This document shows, in pieces, positions 15,598-22,676 of a DNA stretch of 64,000 nt. The position numbers and the translations under genes are program-made. The notes beneath the pieces are model-generated. The model did no database searches, was not told the origin of the DNA, and was given only the letters and a program-made list of their open reading frames with translations. Origin of the DNA: Nitrospirae bacterium GWB2_47_37 (GTDB lineage: Bacteria; Nitrospirota; Thermodesulfovibrionia; Thermodesulfovibrionales; Dissulfurispiraceae); NCBI GenBank assembly GCA_001803635.1, contig MHDU01000039.1:1-64000 (forward strand), written 5' to 3'. Position 1 is the first letter of the stretch, and each line of letters starts with the position of its first letter.

Positions 15598-15987
15598 ATG
15601 AAGGGTTTAAAAGTAGTAATGCTCACCATTATAGCCCTCGGCCTGATCTTCTCAGGAGCCTTTGCAGCGGACGTAGCCAAAGGCAAAGCGCTTTTCAACG
15701 ACACTAAGCTGGGAGGCGGAACATCGGGAAAATCCTGTAATTCATGCCATCCCGACGGCAAGGGAGTAGAAAAGGCAGGCGGGAAAAAAGAGTTCAACAT
15801 CATGGGCAAAAAGCAGAAAGGACTCGAAGCGGCGGTCAATTTCTGTATCGAGATGGCTAACAAAGGAAAGGCGATTGACCCTAAGAGCGCAGACATGGCG
15901 AACATAGTCGCCTACATCAAGTCGTTAAAGGGAATGGCCCCTGCAAAAGAAGCTCCGAAAAAGAAGAAATCGATAGAAGGCTGTTAA
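15598..15987 (+). CDS. Periplasmic monoheme cytochrome c
   Basis: A 129-residue exported protein. The signal peptide ends at about FSGAFA-ADV, and [10 protein letters not shown] near residues 44-53 binds one c-type heme. The C-terminal helix contains [19 protein letters not shown], which could supply an axial Met, and the tail is rich in lysine. It is probably a small electron carrier. The strong ribosome site AGGAGGTGA precedes the ATG, and a promoter (TTGCAT at 15532, TAAAAT at 15554, 16-base spacer) lies upstream. A perfect terminator follows, so it is expressed alone as well as ahead of the membrane-bound cytochrome. Confidence 0.88.
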   Translation: MKGLKVVMLTIIALGLIFSGAFAADVAKGKALFNDTKLGGGTSGKSCNSCHPDGKGVEKAGGKKEFNIMGKKQKGLEAAVNFCIEMANKGKAIDPKSADMANIVAYIKSLKGMAPAKEAPKKKKSIEGC

Positions 15988-15997
15988 GAAATTAAAA

Positions 15998-16033
15998 AAT
16001 GGGATAGGCGTTACACGCCTATCCCATTACGTT
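15998..16033 (+). terminator. Intrinsic terminator after cytochrome c
   Basis: AATGGGATAGGCG (15998-16010) and CGCCTATCCCATT (16016-16028) form a perfect 13-bp stem with a five-base loop, followed by ACGTTTTTA. Confidence 0.85.
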
Positions 16034-16049
16034 TTTATGAGGAGAACGC

Positions 16050-16796
16050 ATGCCGGTATTTTTAATGAAATCGCTGCTGTCAATTATTTTATTCGTTCTT
16101 GCATTATTAGCCATGCTCACGATGTTCGAGGTGTTCGGAAAGAACGGGAAGAGATTCGATGCCGAAAAACTCAAAAAAACGCACAGGGTTAACGGCATAG
16201 TCTATGCCCTGTTCTATCTGTTTATAGCGTATTTCTGTCTCGACTTTATTGTCGGCACTAAGGCCGAACCCTCGCCGAGGGCGGCGCTGCATAGTGTGTT
16301 CGCGCTTTCGGTAATAATCCTGCTCGCGCTTAAGGTTTCTTTTGTAAGGTTTTACCGGCAGTTTTATAATCAGGCAAAGGTTATAGGCATTTTAATAGCC
16401 CTTCTCACATTCGTTATGATAGGCACTTCCGGCGGATATTATCTGCTTATAACGAAATTCGGCACTGACATTCCTGTTAAGAAAGTTGCCGCTTCCACGG
16501 AAAAGCCGGCCGGCGCTAAACTTGCCGTAAGAACGGACGTGGAGAGCATCAAAAAAGGCAAAGAGCTTTATGAATCAAAGTGCTATTTCTGCCATGACGC
16601 ATACAGTAATGAAACACTCGTGGGGCCGGGACATAAACGTCTCCTTAAAAATCCTCTCCTGCCCGTGAGCAAAAAGCAGGCTACACCGGAGAATGCAGCT
16701 AACCAGATAACAAATCCTTACAAGGATATGCCGTCTTTTTCGTATCTGTCTGAAGATGACGTGCTGAATTTGATAGCGTTTCTTAATACGCTATGA
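16050..16796 (+). CDS. Four-helix membrane protein fused to a cytochrome c domain
   Basis: A 248-residue protein. Four hydrophobic helices occupy residues 1-145, with histidines that could bind b-type heme (KKTHRVNG and RAALHSVFALS). A linker rich in Lys, Ala and Pro leads to a C-terminal cytochrome c domain with CYFCHDAYS near residue 178 and a candidate Met ligand in PYKDMPSFSYLSEDDVLNLI. The layout suggests quinol oxidation in the membrane or an anchored electron carrier facing the periplasm. Exact family not recognised; DUF420/DUF4405-like helices are possible. It has an AGGAG ribosome site and begins a run of same-strand redox genes. Confidence 0.75.
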   Translation: MPVFLMKSLLSIILFVLALLAMLTMFEVFGKNGKRFDAEKLKKTHRVNGIVYALFYLFIAYFCLDFIVGTKAEPSPRAALHSVFALSVIILLALKVSFVRFYRQFYNQAKVIGILIALLTFVMIGTSGGYYLLITKFGTDIPVKKVAASTEKPAGAKLAVRTDVESIKKGKELYESKCYFCHDAYSNETLVGPGHKRLLKNPLLPVSKKQATPENAANQITNPYKDMPSFSYLSEDDVLNLIAFLNTL

Positions 16797-16817
16797 AAAA
16801 TCCGGGAGGAGGCCGCG

Positions 16818-17237
16818 ATGATCTACACCGAAGACTATGACGACATATTGAGAAGGCTCGGGATCGAATATTTCATTCACGATGTGGGTTATGTTTCAAG
16901 CTTAATGTCGTGGTCAAAGGAAAACAAGGTTGACCTGAGCGAGCCTTACCAGCCCATGAAACTCATGACAACGCAGGACAATGTCCTGAAAATGGTAATT
17001 CAATCGGAAGTGAGCGAAGAGATGCTGGACGGCGTTATAACGAATCTCGCGATCCGCTGGTCGTTGAGGAACAACATCGCGGATCCGTCCGCGAAACTGA
17101 ACAGCGTCAAAAAAAGGCTTGTATTCTGCTTTCTAAAGGAATGCGCCGGAACCGTGAAAAACATCGGAGGAGACGAGCTTCTCGAAGACGAGTGGGCCGT
17201 AAATTCTATGGAGAAACTCGGTTTATTTAACGAATAG
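16818..17237 (+). CDS. Hypothetical 139-residue protein
   Basis: I do not recognise this soluble, mostly helical protein. It begins MIYTEDYDDILRRLGIEYFI, and its Cys residues (FCFLKECAG) are too few for a metal cluster. A strong GGGAGGAGG ribosome site precedes the ATG. It lies 21 bases after the membrane cytochrome gene and before the ferritin-like gene, so an accessory role in the same redox group is possible, with no direct evidence. Confidence 0.65.
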   Translation: MIYTEDYDDILRRLGIEYFIHDVGYVSSLMSWSKENKVDLSEPYQPMKLMTTQDNVLKMVIQSEVSEEMLDGVITNLAIRWSLRNNIADPSAKLNSVKKRLVFCFLKECAGTVKNIGGDELLEDEWAVNSMEKLGLFNE

Positions 17238-17296
17238 GCATATGCGCTTGACATTTGTTTCGCGTGTGCTACCCTTGAATTAGAGGAGGTGAAAAC

Positions 17297-17800
17297 ATGA
17301 AAAAAGCAAAGGAAGATTCGAAGGAGTTTTTAAAGCTTATGAGGAACTGGCAGACGCTGGAGGACAAAACCATTGTAAGCGCCGTCGAGATGATGCGCAA
17401 GACAAAAAATCCCCTCGTAAAGATGACTATGGAAATGATCAAGCATGACTCCGAAAAACATAAGCTCATGCAGCAGATGATGATCGACAACATCACGAAG
17501 GAGGCGATCAGCATAGGCCCCGATGAGCTCAATGCCCTTTCGGACATGCTGAATTCCCATATGGAAGCCGAAGCCGAGTCCCTCTGTCTTGCGGACGAGG
17601 CGTTCAGGAACAGCGAGCTTTTCACCACCCGCTATCTCCTGTCCTGCCTTATAGCGGACGAGGCGAAGCATCACGGGATGATGAATCAGCTCAATGACCT
17701 GAAGAGGGCAACGGTAGCCACGTCAACAGGCGCACGATCGTACGGGTATATAGAGAGGCCGCCTTCGGATATCGAGCGGTCTCACGCAAAGCGCAAGTAG
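17297..17800 (+). CDS. Ferritin-like diiron protein
   Basis: A 167-residue four-helix protein. Metal-ligand-like motifs occur on successive helices: an early Glu (WQTLEDKTIVSAVEMM), HDSEKHKLMQ, HMEAEAESLCLADE and DEAKHHGMMNQL. These resemble the ExxH pairs of the ferritin/rubrerythrin superfamily. A role in peroxide or iron handling is likely. AGGAGGTGA precedes the ATG, and a promoter with TTGACA at 17248 and a poor minus-10 at 17270 lies upstream. It is followed by the CBS protein on the same strand. The last 30 residues, with Arg, Ser and Pro, look disordered. Confidence 0.7.
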   Translation: MKKAKEDSKEFLKLMRNWQTLEDKTIVSAVEMMRKTKNPLVKMTMEMIKHDSEKHKLMQQMMIDNITKEAISIGPDELNALSDMLNSHMEAEAESLCLADEAFRNSELFTTRYLLSCLIADEAKHHGMMNQLNDLKRATVATSTGARSYGYIERPPSDIERSHAKRK

Positions 17801-17831
17801 TTTATTCAAAAGGCATTAAAAGGAGGTTAGC

Positions 17832-18281
17832 ATGTCGTGTATATGCGCAAAAGACATAATGCATCCGAGGATCAGTCTTCCCGCCAAGATGAAAGGCGAG
17901 GAACTCGTAGAAAAGCTCATGTGTTCTTACCCGGCGCTTCCCGTGGTAAACGACAATCTTGAGGTAATAGGCGTAGTTTCCGAATATGACGTATTCGGAG
18001 CGCTCGAAGAGGGAAGGACCATTCACGAGTTCAGCGCGGAATCCCTTATGACCTGCGGACATTCGGAGCACGGCGCGTGCGCTTCTCCGATAACGGTAAC
18101 CCCCGACGCCCCGATAGAGGCTATAGTGGATCTATTTTATCAGAATTCAAAAAGCCTCTCGGTCATTCCGGTGGTTGATAAGAAAAAGCTCGTGGGCATA
18201 ATCGGGAGAAAAAACATCATTAACGCCTTGGCCGAAAGGGGCTTCTGGGAAGAACACGAGTTCAAGAAAAGAACGCCGTAA
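17832..18281 (+). CDS. Tandem CBS domain protein
   Basis: A 149-residue cytosolic protein made of two CBS motifs. The first has CAKDIMHPRISLP and ALPVVNDNLEVIGVVSEYDV; the second has PITVTPDAPIEAIVDLFYQN, VIPVVDKKKLVGIIGRKNII. CBS pairs bind adenine nucleotides and sense energy state. Four cysteines (two in SCICA, MCSYP and MTCGHSEHGACAS) are unusual for the family and may add redox sensing. It has an AAGGAGG ribosome site and is followed by a strong terminator, closing this gene group. Confidence 0.85.
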   Translation: MSCICAKDIMHPRISLPAKMKGEELVEKLMCSYPALPVVNDNLEVIGVVSEYDVFGALEEGRTIHEFSAESLMTCGHSEHGACASPITVTPDAPIEAIVDLFYQNSKSLSVIPVVDKKKLVGIIGRKNIINALAERGFWEEHEFKKRTP

Positions 18282-18296
18282 ATAATGTATCGCGGA

Positions 18297-18330
18297 TAAG
18301 GGCAGGGTTTACGCCCTGCCCTTATAAAAA
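18297..18330 (+). terminator. Hairpin between the CBS and cupredoxin genes
   Basis: TAAGGGCAGGG (18297-18307) pairs with CCCTGCCCTTA (18314-18324). The T run is poor, so termination may be partial or work on the other strand. Confidence 0.6.
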
Positions 18331-18346
18331 GGAGAATAACTTTAAA

Positions 18347-18772
18347 ATGCGGAATTTCACAAAGTTTTTAGCGATAATCTTCATTATCGCCGCAGGCACG
18401 GCATTCGCGCAGGATTCGGACAAACACTCCGGCAAGAAGGTCTATAAGGCATTCGCCGAGCCGGACGGGCTCCAGAGGGTAAATATCGTAAGCGGAGAAT
18501 ATTTCTTCGACCCCGACCATATCATCGTGAAGGTCGGCCTGCCGGTGGAAATTCATATTAAAAAAGAAGCGGGCATTACGCCCCATAATATTATAATAAA
18601 CGCTCCTGAGGCCGGCATCGAGGTCAGGGAGAATTTAAGCACTGAGCCTGTGATCATTAAATTCACGCCTAAAAAGACCGGAAAATATCCTTTTTATTGC
18701 GATAAAAAGCTTCTGTTTTTCAAAAGTCACAAAGAAAGGGGCATGGAAGGCATCATCGAAGTGATAGAATGA
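18347..18772 (+). CDS. Exported cupredoxin-like copper protein
   Basis: A 141-residue secreted protein. The signal peptide ends at TAFA-QDS. The blue-copper ligands can be placed: His in GITPHNIIINAPE, then Cys in YPFYCDKKLLFF, His in KSHKERG and Met in RGMEGIIEVIE. This matches a type 1 copper site of the plastocyanin/azurin or oxidase-subunit II-like class. It would carry electrons in the periplasm or bind copper. It starts a three-gene unit with the LolA-like and membrane genes, which overlap or abut it. Confidence 0.82.
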   Translation: MRNFTKFLAIIFIIAAGTAFAQDSDKHSGKKVYKAFAEPDGLQRVNIVSGEYFFDPDHIIVKVGLPVEIHIKKEAGITPHNIIINAPEAGIEVRENLSTEPVIIKFTPKKTGKYPFYCDKKLLFFKSHKERGMEGIIEVIE

Positions 18773-18773
18773 T

Positions 18774-19394
18774 ATGGCGTTTATTTTTGCCCTCCTATTA
18801 GCGATCATGCCCTCTCAGGATATAATCCCGACATCCATAGAGAACTACAACAGCGTTGAAAGTTACAGCGTAACCTTGCGGTCTAAAAGCGGCGATTCAA
18901 ACGAGGAGATGCGCTATTACTATAAAAAACCGGGTTTTGTGAGGATGGAGTTCATAGAACCGCACAAGGGCGCGGCGCTTGTATACAACCCCTTGAAGAA
19001 AGAGGCGGGGCTTAGGCCGTTCGGCTTTTTTAAATCCTTCGTATTGACCATGAGCCCGGACAACAGCCTTATAAGAAGCTCAAAAGGCCATAGGGTTGAC
19101 GAATCGGATATAGGCGCATTATTGAAGGTCGTAAAAAAACTTCAGGACGGCGGGAAAACAGAGGTATCGGGAGAAGAAAGCATCGGTAACAGGCCGGTTG
19201 TAGTCGTGAGCGTCAAAGGAGAGAAGGATTTCACGGTCAACGGAATTCACCGCTATATTCTTTGGCTCGACAAAAAAATGTTTTTGCCGTTAAAAGTTGC
19301 GGCGTATGATATGCAGGGGAAATTGATAGAGGAGGTCTTAATGGACGACCTCCGGATAAATATAGGCCTTACGGAAGATTTCTTCGATCTATAA
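18774..19394 (+). CDS. LolA/DUF1571-like periplasmic protein
   Basis: A 206-residue protein with an N-terminal hydrophobic signal (AFIFALLLAIMPS). The fold-like pattern of antiparallel strands, with YNSVESYSVTLRSKSGDSNE, YYYKKPGFVRMEFIEPHKGA and a late RYILWLDKKMFLPLKVAAYD, resembles the LolA/DUF1571 superfamily of outer-membrane lipoprotein carriers. It starts two bases after the cupredoxin stop and ends just before the four-helix membrane protein, so the three are probably one operon. Its cargo is unknown. Confidence 0.6.
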   Translation: MAFIFALLLAIMPSQDIIPTSIENYNSVESYSVTLRSKSGDSNEEMRYYYKKPGFVRMEFIEPHKGAALVYNPLKKEAGLRPFGFFKSFVLTMSPDNSLIRSSKGHRVDESDIGALLKVVKKLQDGGKTEVSGEESIGNRPVVVVSVKGEKDFTVNGIHRYILWLDKKMFLPLKVAAYDMQGKLIEEVLMDDLRINIGLTEDFFDL

Positions 19395-19395
19395 A

Positions 19396-19824
19396 ATGAC
19401 AGACAAGCAATTAATAGCATATCTCAAACTGCTGCACGGAACTTACAACACCGCAATGATGCTTCTATTCATGTATCAGGGGTTGCTCGGCCTGAGGACA
19501 AGAAGGAATAGGATGCGTGGAAGACAGGATTTCAGGCTAATCAAAAGGCACAGGAAATTAGGGCCGATTTTGGCTTTGACGGGCCCGGCGGGGTTCATTG
19601 CCGGAATGATCGTTATATATCTCGATAAAGGCCGTATCATGGAATACCCGCTTCATTTTCTGACAGGACTGAGCATAGCCCTTTTGACAGCGGCAACTTT
19701 CCTGATATCGAGAAAGATAAAAGGCCCTGATTCCCCTTGGAGGACCCCCCACCTAATGATCGGCATATTTATCCTATGCCTTTACATTATTCAGGTGACC
19801 CTCGGCCTAGGGATATTGTTTTAA
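19396..19824 (+). CDS. Four-helix membrane protein, DUF4079/cytochrome b561-like
   Basis: A 142-residue integral membrane protein with four predicted helices. Histidines lie at helix ends: KLLHGTYNTAMM, IKRHRKLGPILAL, YPLHFLTGLSIAL and RTPHLMIGIFI. Spaced His residues of this kind are the heme b ligands in b561-type proteins such as DUF4079. Together with the cupredoxin upstream, it suggests a small membrane electron-transfer unit. The start ATG is one base after the stop of the preceding gene. The ribosome site is inside that gene. Confidence 0.55.
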   Translation: MTDKQLIAYLKLLHGTYNTAMMLLFMYQGLLGLRTRRNRMRGRQDFRLIKRHRKLGPILALTGPAGFIAGMIVIYLDKGRIMEYPLHFLTGLSIALLTAATFLISRKIKGPDSPWRTPHLMIGIFILCLYIIQVTLGLGILF

Positions 19825-19825
19825 T

Positions 19826-19853
19826 TTGACAAACCCGTAAAATCTGCTATGAT
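19826..19853 (+). promoter_or_regulatory. Strong promoter of the short peptide gene
   Basis: TTGACA (19826-19831, consensus) and TATGAT (19848-19853, 5 of 6) have a 16-base spacer. It drives a leader of about 55 bases into the peptide gene at 19915. Confidence 0.75.
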
Positions 19854-19914
19854 TTTTTTATAGACACAGGCTATTACTGCACCACAATCCATAGGCAAAA
19901 GGAGGTGATACGGG

Positions 19915-20019
19915 ATGAAGAAAATATTGAACGAAAAAGCTCTCGCAAAAGAGGCGGCCCTCTGGGATAGTCTTAAAAAGGCAGCGCAGCAGAATCCCGG
20001 CAAGGTATGCCGCAAGTGA
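19915..20019 (+). CDS. Short precursor-like peptide upstream of a radical SAM enzyme
   Basis: A 34-residue peptide with a charged helical N-terminal part (KILNEKALAKEAALWDSLKK), then AAQQNPGKVCRK and TGA at 20017-20019. It has a dedicated promoter and a near-perfect ribosome site (AAAGGAGGTGAT), so it should be highly expressed. It is separated by a strong terminator from the SPASM radical SAM gene. This is the usual layout of a precursor peptide and its maturase. Past the TGA the frame continues with two more UGA codons (20026, 20035) to a fourth at 20086-20088, giving a U-x-S, U-x-S, U-x-C pattern if UGA is read as selenocysteine. Whether the peptide ends in CRK or is a longer selenopeptide cannot be settled here. 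No named family is claimed. Confidence 0.6.
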   Translation: MKKILNEKALAKEAALWDSLKKAAQQNPGKVCRK

Positions 20020-20024
20020 AACAG

Positions 20025-20065
20025 TTGAAAGAGCTGAAACTGCCGGTCGGCAGCGAATCTTTCAA
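20025..20065 (+). promoter_or_regulatory. SECIS-like hairpin with a GGUC tetraloop
   Basis: TTGAAAG (20025-20031) pairs with CTTTCAA (20059-20065). Above an internal loop, CTGCC (20040-20044) pairs with GGCAG (20049-20053) around GGTC. The second in-frame TGA (20026-20028) lies in the base of the stem and is 16 bases from the tetraloop. E. coli fdhF has the same apical GGUC at a similar distance from its UGA. No folding energy was computed; chance pairing is possible. Confidence 0.4.
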
Positions 20066-20112
20066 TCATGGCAGGGCGCGGTATTTGAGTTGCGCCCTGC
20101 CATGATTTTTTG
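20065..20112 (+). terminator. Intrinsic terminator between the peptide and radical SAM genes
   Basis: ATCATGGCAGGGCGC (20065-20079) and its exact complement (20092-20106) form a 15-bp stem with a 12-base loop, followed by TTTTTTG. It would give abundant short peptide transcripts and limited read-through into the maturase gene. Its first base is shared with the SECIS-like hairpin. Confidence 0.85.
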
Positions 20113-20126
20113 TTTAGCGAGGGGAT

Positions 20127-21179
20127 ATGGCGATAACCGAAGCTCATGAATTTTTCATTCAATGGCATCTTACCGAGAGATGCAATCTCCGCTGCACGCA
20201 TTGTTATCAGGACGGAGCAAAGACCGATGAATTTTCTCTGCCGGAGGCGATGGATGTCATCGGAGAGGTCTACGACTTAATCGATTCATGGTCCGAAACC
20301 TACGGCATCGGATTTTCTCCGAGCTTTAACATCACCGGAGGCGAGCCTTTTTTAAGGCACGACATCTTCGACATACTCGAAGAAATAGCCGGAAAGGGCT
20401 TCGATATTTACCTTCTCACAAACGGCATACTCATAAACCATGAAAAGGCTCAAAGGCTCGCAGATATAGGCATCAAAGGCGTTCAGGTGAGCATCGAAGG
20501 CCCCGAGGACATACACGATTCAATACGAGGTAAAGGCAGTTTCAAGGCGTCTATGAGAGGCGTTAAAAACCTCCTCGACTCAGGGCTGACAGTAACCCTC
20601 AACACCACGCTTTCCGATATTAACGCCGCAGGCTTTATGGATATGATAGAGATAGCCTCATCCCGGGGCGCACAAAAGCTCGGATTTTCGAGGCTTGTGC
20701 CTTCAGGAAGAGGCGCGGGGCTTTTAAGCCATATGCTCGGAACCGAAAGAGTAAAGGATTTATACGGGCATATCTTTTCCGCAAAAACCGACGGGCTTAC
20801 GATAGTCACCGGGGACCCGGTCGCCTCACAGATGAGGTCTTCTTCTGCCGCTGACGCCGGAAATATCGCGTGCGGGGGCTGTGCAGCAGGAGTTTCGGGA
20901 TTGACCATTCTATCGGACGGCGCTATCACGCCGTGCAGGAGGCTTCCCATCCCGATAGGAAATATAAGAACCGATTCCTTAAGAGAGGTATGGTCATGCT
21001 CCGACGTCCTCAATTCATTAAGAGACAGGGGGAAATACAAGGGCAAATGCGGGACATGCAACAAATGGGCTCATTGCAGGGGATGCAGGGCAATAGCATA
21101 CGCCTATTCTCAGTCAAAGGGCGAAAATGATTTCCTCGCCGAAGACCCCCAATGTTTTATAATAGGAAATGAATCCTAA
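20127..21179 (+). CDS. Radical SAM/SPASM peptide maturase
   Basis: A 350-residue iron-sulfur enzyme. The radical SAM cluster motif is CNLRCTHCYQ at residues 19-28, with NITGGEPFLRHD as the SAM-binding GGE motif and YLLTNGILI. The C-terminal SPASM domain has cysteines in ACGGCAAGVSG, ITPCRRLPIPIGNI, KCGTCNKWAHCRGC and DPQCFI, enough for auxiliary clusters. This architecture is typical of peptide-modifying enzymes such as PqqE, AlbA and the maturases paired with selenocysteine peptides. The immediate upstream 34-residue peptide is the likely substrate. The N-terminal FFIQWHLTERCNLRC reminds me of the SbtM group, but I cannot confirm membership. The ICMT-like gene overlaps its end by 11 bases. 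Confidence 0.85.
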   Translation: MAITEAHEFFIQWHLTERCNLRCTHCYQDGAKTDEFSLPEAMDVIGEVYDLIDSWSETYGIGFSPSFNITGGEPFLRHDIFDILEEIAGKGFDIYLLTNGILINHEKAQRLADIGIKGVQVSIEGPEDIHDSIRGKGSFKASMRGVKNLLDSGLTVTLNTTLSDINAAGFMDMIEIASSRGAQKLGFSRLVPSGRGAGLLSHMLGTERVKDLYGHIFSAKTDGLTIVTGDPVASQMRSSSAADAGNIACGGCAAGVSGLTILSDGAITPCRRLPIPIGNIRTDSLREVWSCSDVLNSLRDRGKYKGKCGTCNKWAHCRGCRAIAYAYSQSKGENDFLAEDPQCFIIGNES

Positions 21180-21750
21180 AGTACTCCTCGCACTCATAAC
21201 AATAATACTCTGGCCTGTGGTGCCTTTGTTCTGGGTACCGGTTCACGGGCTTTCAAGGTTTTTCAAAAAGCTCGGCATCTTCACGTATATAATGCCTCTG
21301 CTTACATGGCTGCCGCTGGCATACGTCATTTACATGAACCGTGAATTTCTTCTTGGATTCGCAACAGACCTGCCGCTAATTCTAAACATAATCGGTATTG
21401 TATTATTTATAGCCGGCACGCTTTTGCATATGTGGACAGGAAAACTTTTAGGACTCCTCGGGCTTATGGGACTGCCGGAAATCTCATCGAAACAGGAAGG
21501 ACGGCTCGTGGCGGAAGGCCCATTTTCGATTGTACGCCACCCTACCTATCTGGCGCATACGCTGATGTTTTCAGGGATCTTTTTAATGACGGAGGTGTTG
21601 ACTGTGGGAGTTCTTACATTTTCAGATTTTGTAATAGTCAATGCCCTTATCATTCCTCTCGAAGAAAAAGAGCTTTCAACACGCTTCGGCAGAGAATACG
21701 AAGAATATAAAAAACTCGTCCCCCGGAAATTCTTCCCGAAAATTTTATAG
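21169..21750 (+). CDS. ICMT/PEMT-like membrane methyltransferase
   Basis: A 193-residue integral membrane protein with four to five helices. The C-terminal signature of the isoprenylcysteine carboxyl methyltransferase/phospholipid methyltransferase superfamily is clear: SIVRHPTYLAHTLMFSGIFL, then IPLEEKELSTRFGREYEEYK. These enzymes methylate a carboxylate or lipid head group with SAM at the membrane. The start lies inside the end of the radical SAM gene, so translation is coupled. A role in methylating the modified peptide, for example at a carboxylate, would be new; lipid methylation is the conservative alternative. Confidence 0.82.
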   Translation: MNPKVLLALITIILWPVVPLFWVPVHGLSRFFKKLGIFTYIMPLLTWLPLAYVIYMNREFLLGFATDLPLILNIIGIVLFIAGTLLHMWTGKLLGLLGLMGLPEISSKQEGRLVAEGPFSIVRHPTYLAHTLMFSGIFLMTEVLTVGVLTFSDFVIVNALIIPLEEKELSTRFGREYEEYKKLVPRKFFPKIL

Positions 21751-21755
21751 AGCTT

Positions 21756-22145
21756 TTATTTCATTATCGCTTTGTACTCTTGAAACGGCAGGATGACGTT
21801 CAGTTTCACGAGGATAACGATTAAAAAAGTGTAGAGAAGCGAGATAGCCAAATCTTTCAGGAAATCCTTCCAGCCGTAACGCACCTTTTGCGAATCATCC
21901 TTTGAAAGGGTTTTTCTTATCCCTTTATGCAGCAAAACGAACCCGAGCACATTAGTCGCCAGATATGAAACCACAAAGGCATGCATGAACAGATCGGGAT
22001 AAAAAAGGCTGAAAACCCACGCGCAGAAATACGCTATGGGAATGTTGACGTACAGGTCGTTCCACCACGACAGGGGCGAGAGGATAAAGCCTATGCAGGC
22101 CATAGCGCTGCCCTTCAGCTTTTCATAATAAGCCTTAAGGTTCAT
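21756..22145 (-). CDS. Hypothetical membrane protein
   Basis: A 129-residue protein with about three to four hydrophobic segments (IPIAYFCAWVFSLFYPDLF, FVVSYLATNVLGFVLL, LAISLLYTFLIVILVKLNVI). I do not recognise a family. It is convergent with the ICMT-like gene and ends six bases from it with no terminator between. The start ATG has only a weak ribosome site. Confidence 0.55.
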   Translation of the reverse strand: MNLKAYYEKLKGSAMACIGFILSPLSWWNDLYVNIPIAYFCAWVFSLFYPDLFMHAFVVSYLATNVLGFVLLHKGIRKTLSKDDSQKVRYGWKDFLKDLAISLLYTFLIVILVKLNVILPFQEYKAIMK

Positions 22146-22229
22146 GACTGTGCGTATTGTAACATTAACAGCGGAGTATCTATGAAAAGCGGTAGCTGAG
22201 GCTGATTAATCTTCGCTTACTTGATCTGC

Positions 22230-22540
22230 TAATTCCTTCGGACTTCCTCTGCCCGCCGGAGGCAATACAAAATAATAGAGCCATACACAAGCTTCATCTT
22301 TGGACAACTTCACCGGCAGCAGGAAATCTGCTCCAACTCTGCCTCACCTGCAGTCCAAATAAGCCTTGTGCATGGCTCCAAGATACTGTCCCTGAGACGC
22401 TTACACCCAAGTTCTTTTTTTACTATGGGAGCATCGTCCGATGCTTCAGGCTACCCTCCTGCTTCTGAGGGTTTGCTCACCGCATCCTTCACCCGCTCCC
22501 TTACTGCGTTTGTTCCTTAAGGTTCGCTGTCTCAGGGAGT
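22230..22540. other. Highly structured region without a gene
   Basis: The 530-base gap 22146-22676 has no convincing reading frame but much inverted-repeat structure. GAGCCATACACAAG (22278-22291) pairs with CTTGTGCATGGCTC (22365-22378), and TTTGGAC (22299) with GTCCAAA (22353) inside it. There is a hairpin GCATCG-TC-CGATGC (22431-22444) and CCCTC/GAGGG (22454-22471). CCCTGAGAC (22390-22398) pairs over distance with GTCTCAGGG (22529-22537). The pattern looks like a multi-branched RNA or an intron or element remnant. I do not recognise tmRNA, RNase P, SRP RNA or a group II domain V in it. Confidence 0.45.
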
Positions 22541-22676
22541 CCTTATTCCCTTTCTCTGATTAAAGAATAGCTCACTTTTAAGCGTCTGTAAAGCTATTAA
22601 GATTTTATCAAGTGTGATACAATTAAAAGATATGATTCCGGTTTGAGAACCTGAAAATCGGATGCCTTGGAAAATT

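Noticed and set aside
15504-15905. N-terminal extension of the ZIP transporter
   Set aside because: It is antisense to the cytochrome c gene and not part of the family; an ATG with AGGA is at 15503.
20007-20105. Overlapping frame MPQVKQLKELKLPVGSESF... within the peptide tail and terminator
   Set aside because: It has no ribosome site, and its second half is the perfect terminator stem. It is kept only as an alternative that explains the nine-base DNA repeat; a -1 shift from the peptide frame would also be needed.
22200-22400. Minus-strand frame with LPPAGRGSPKELADQVSED
   Set aside because: It has no start or ribosome site and covers the strong hairpin; it may be a remnant, but no family could be recognised.
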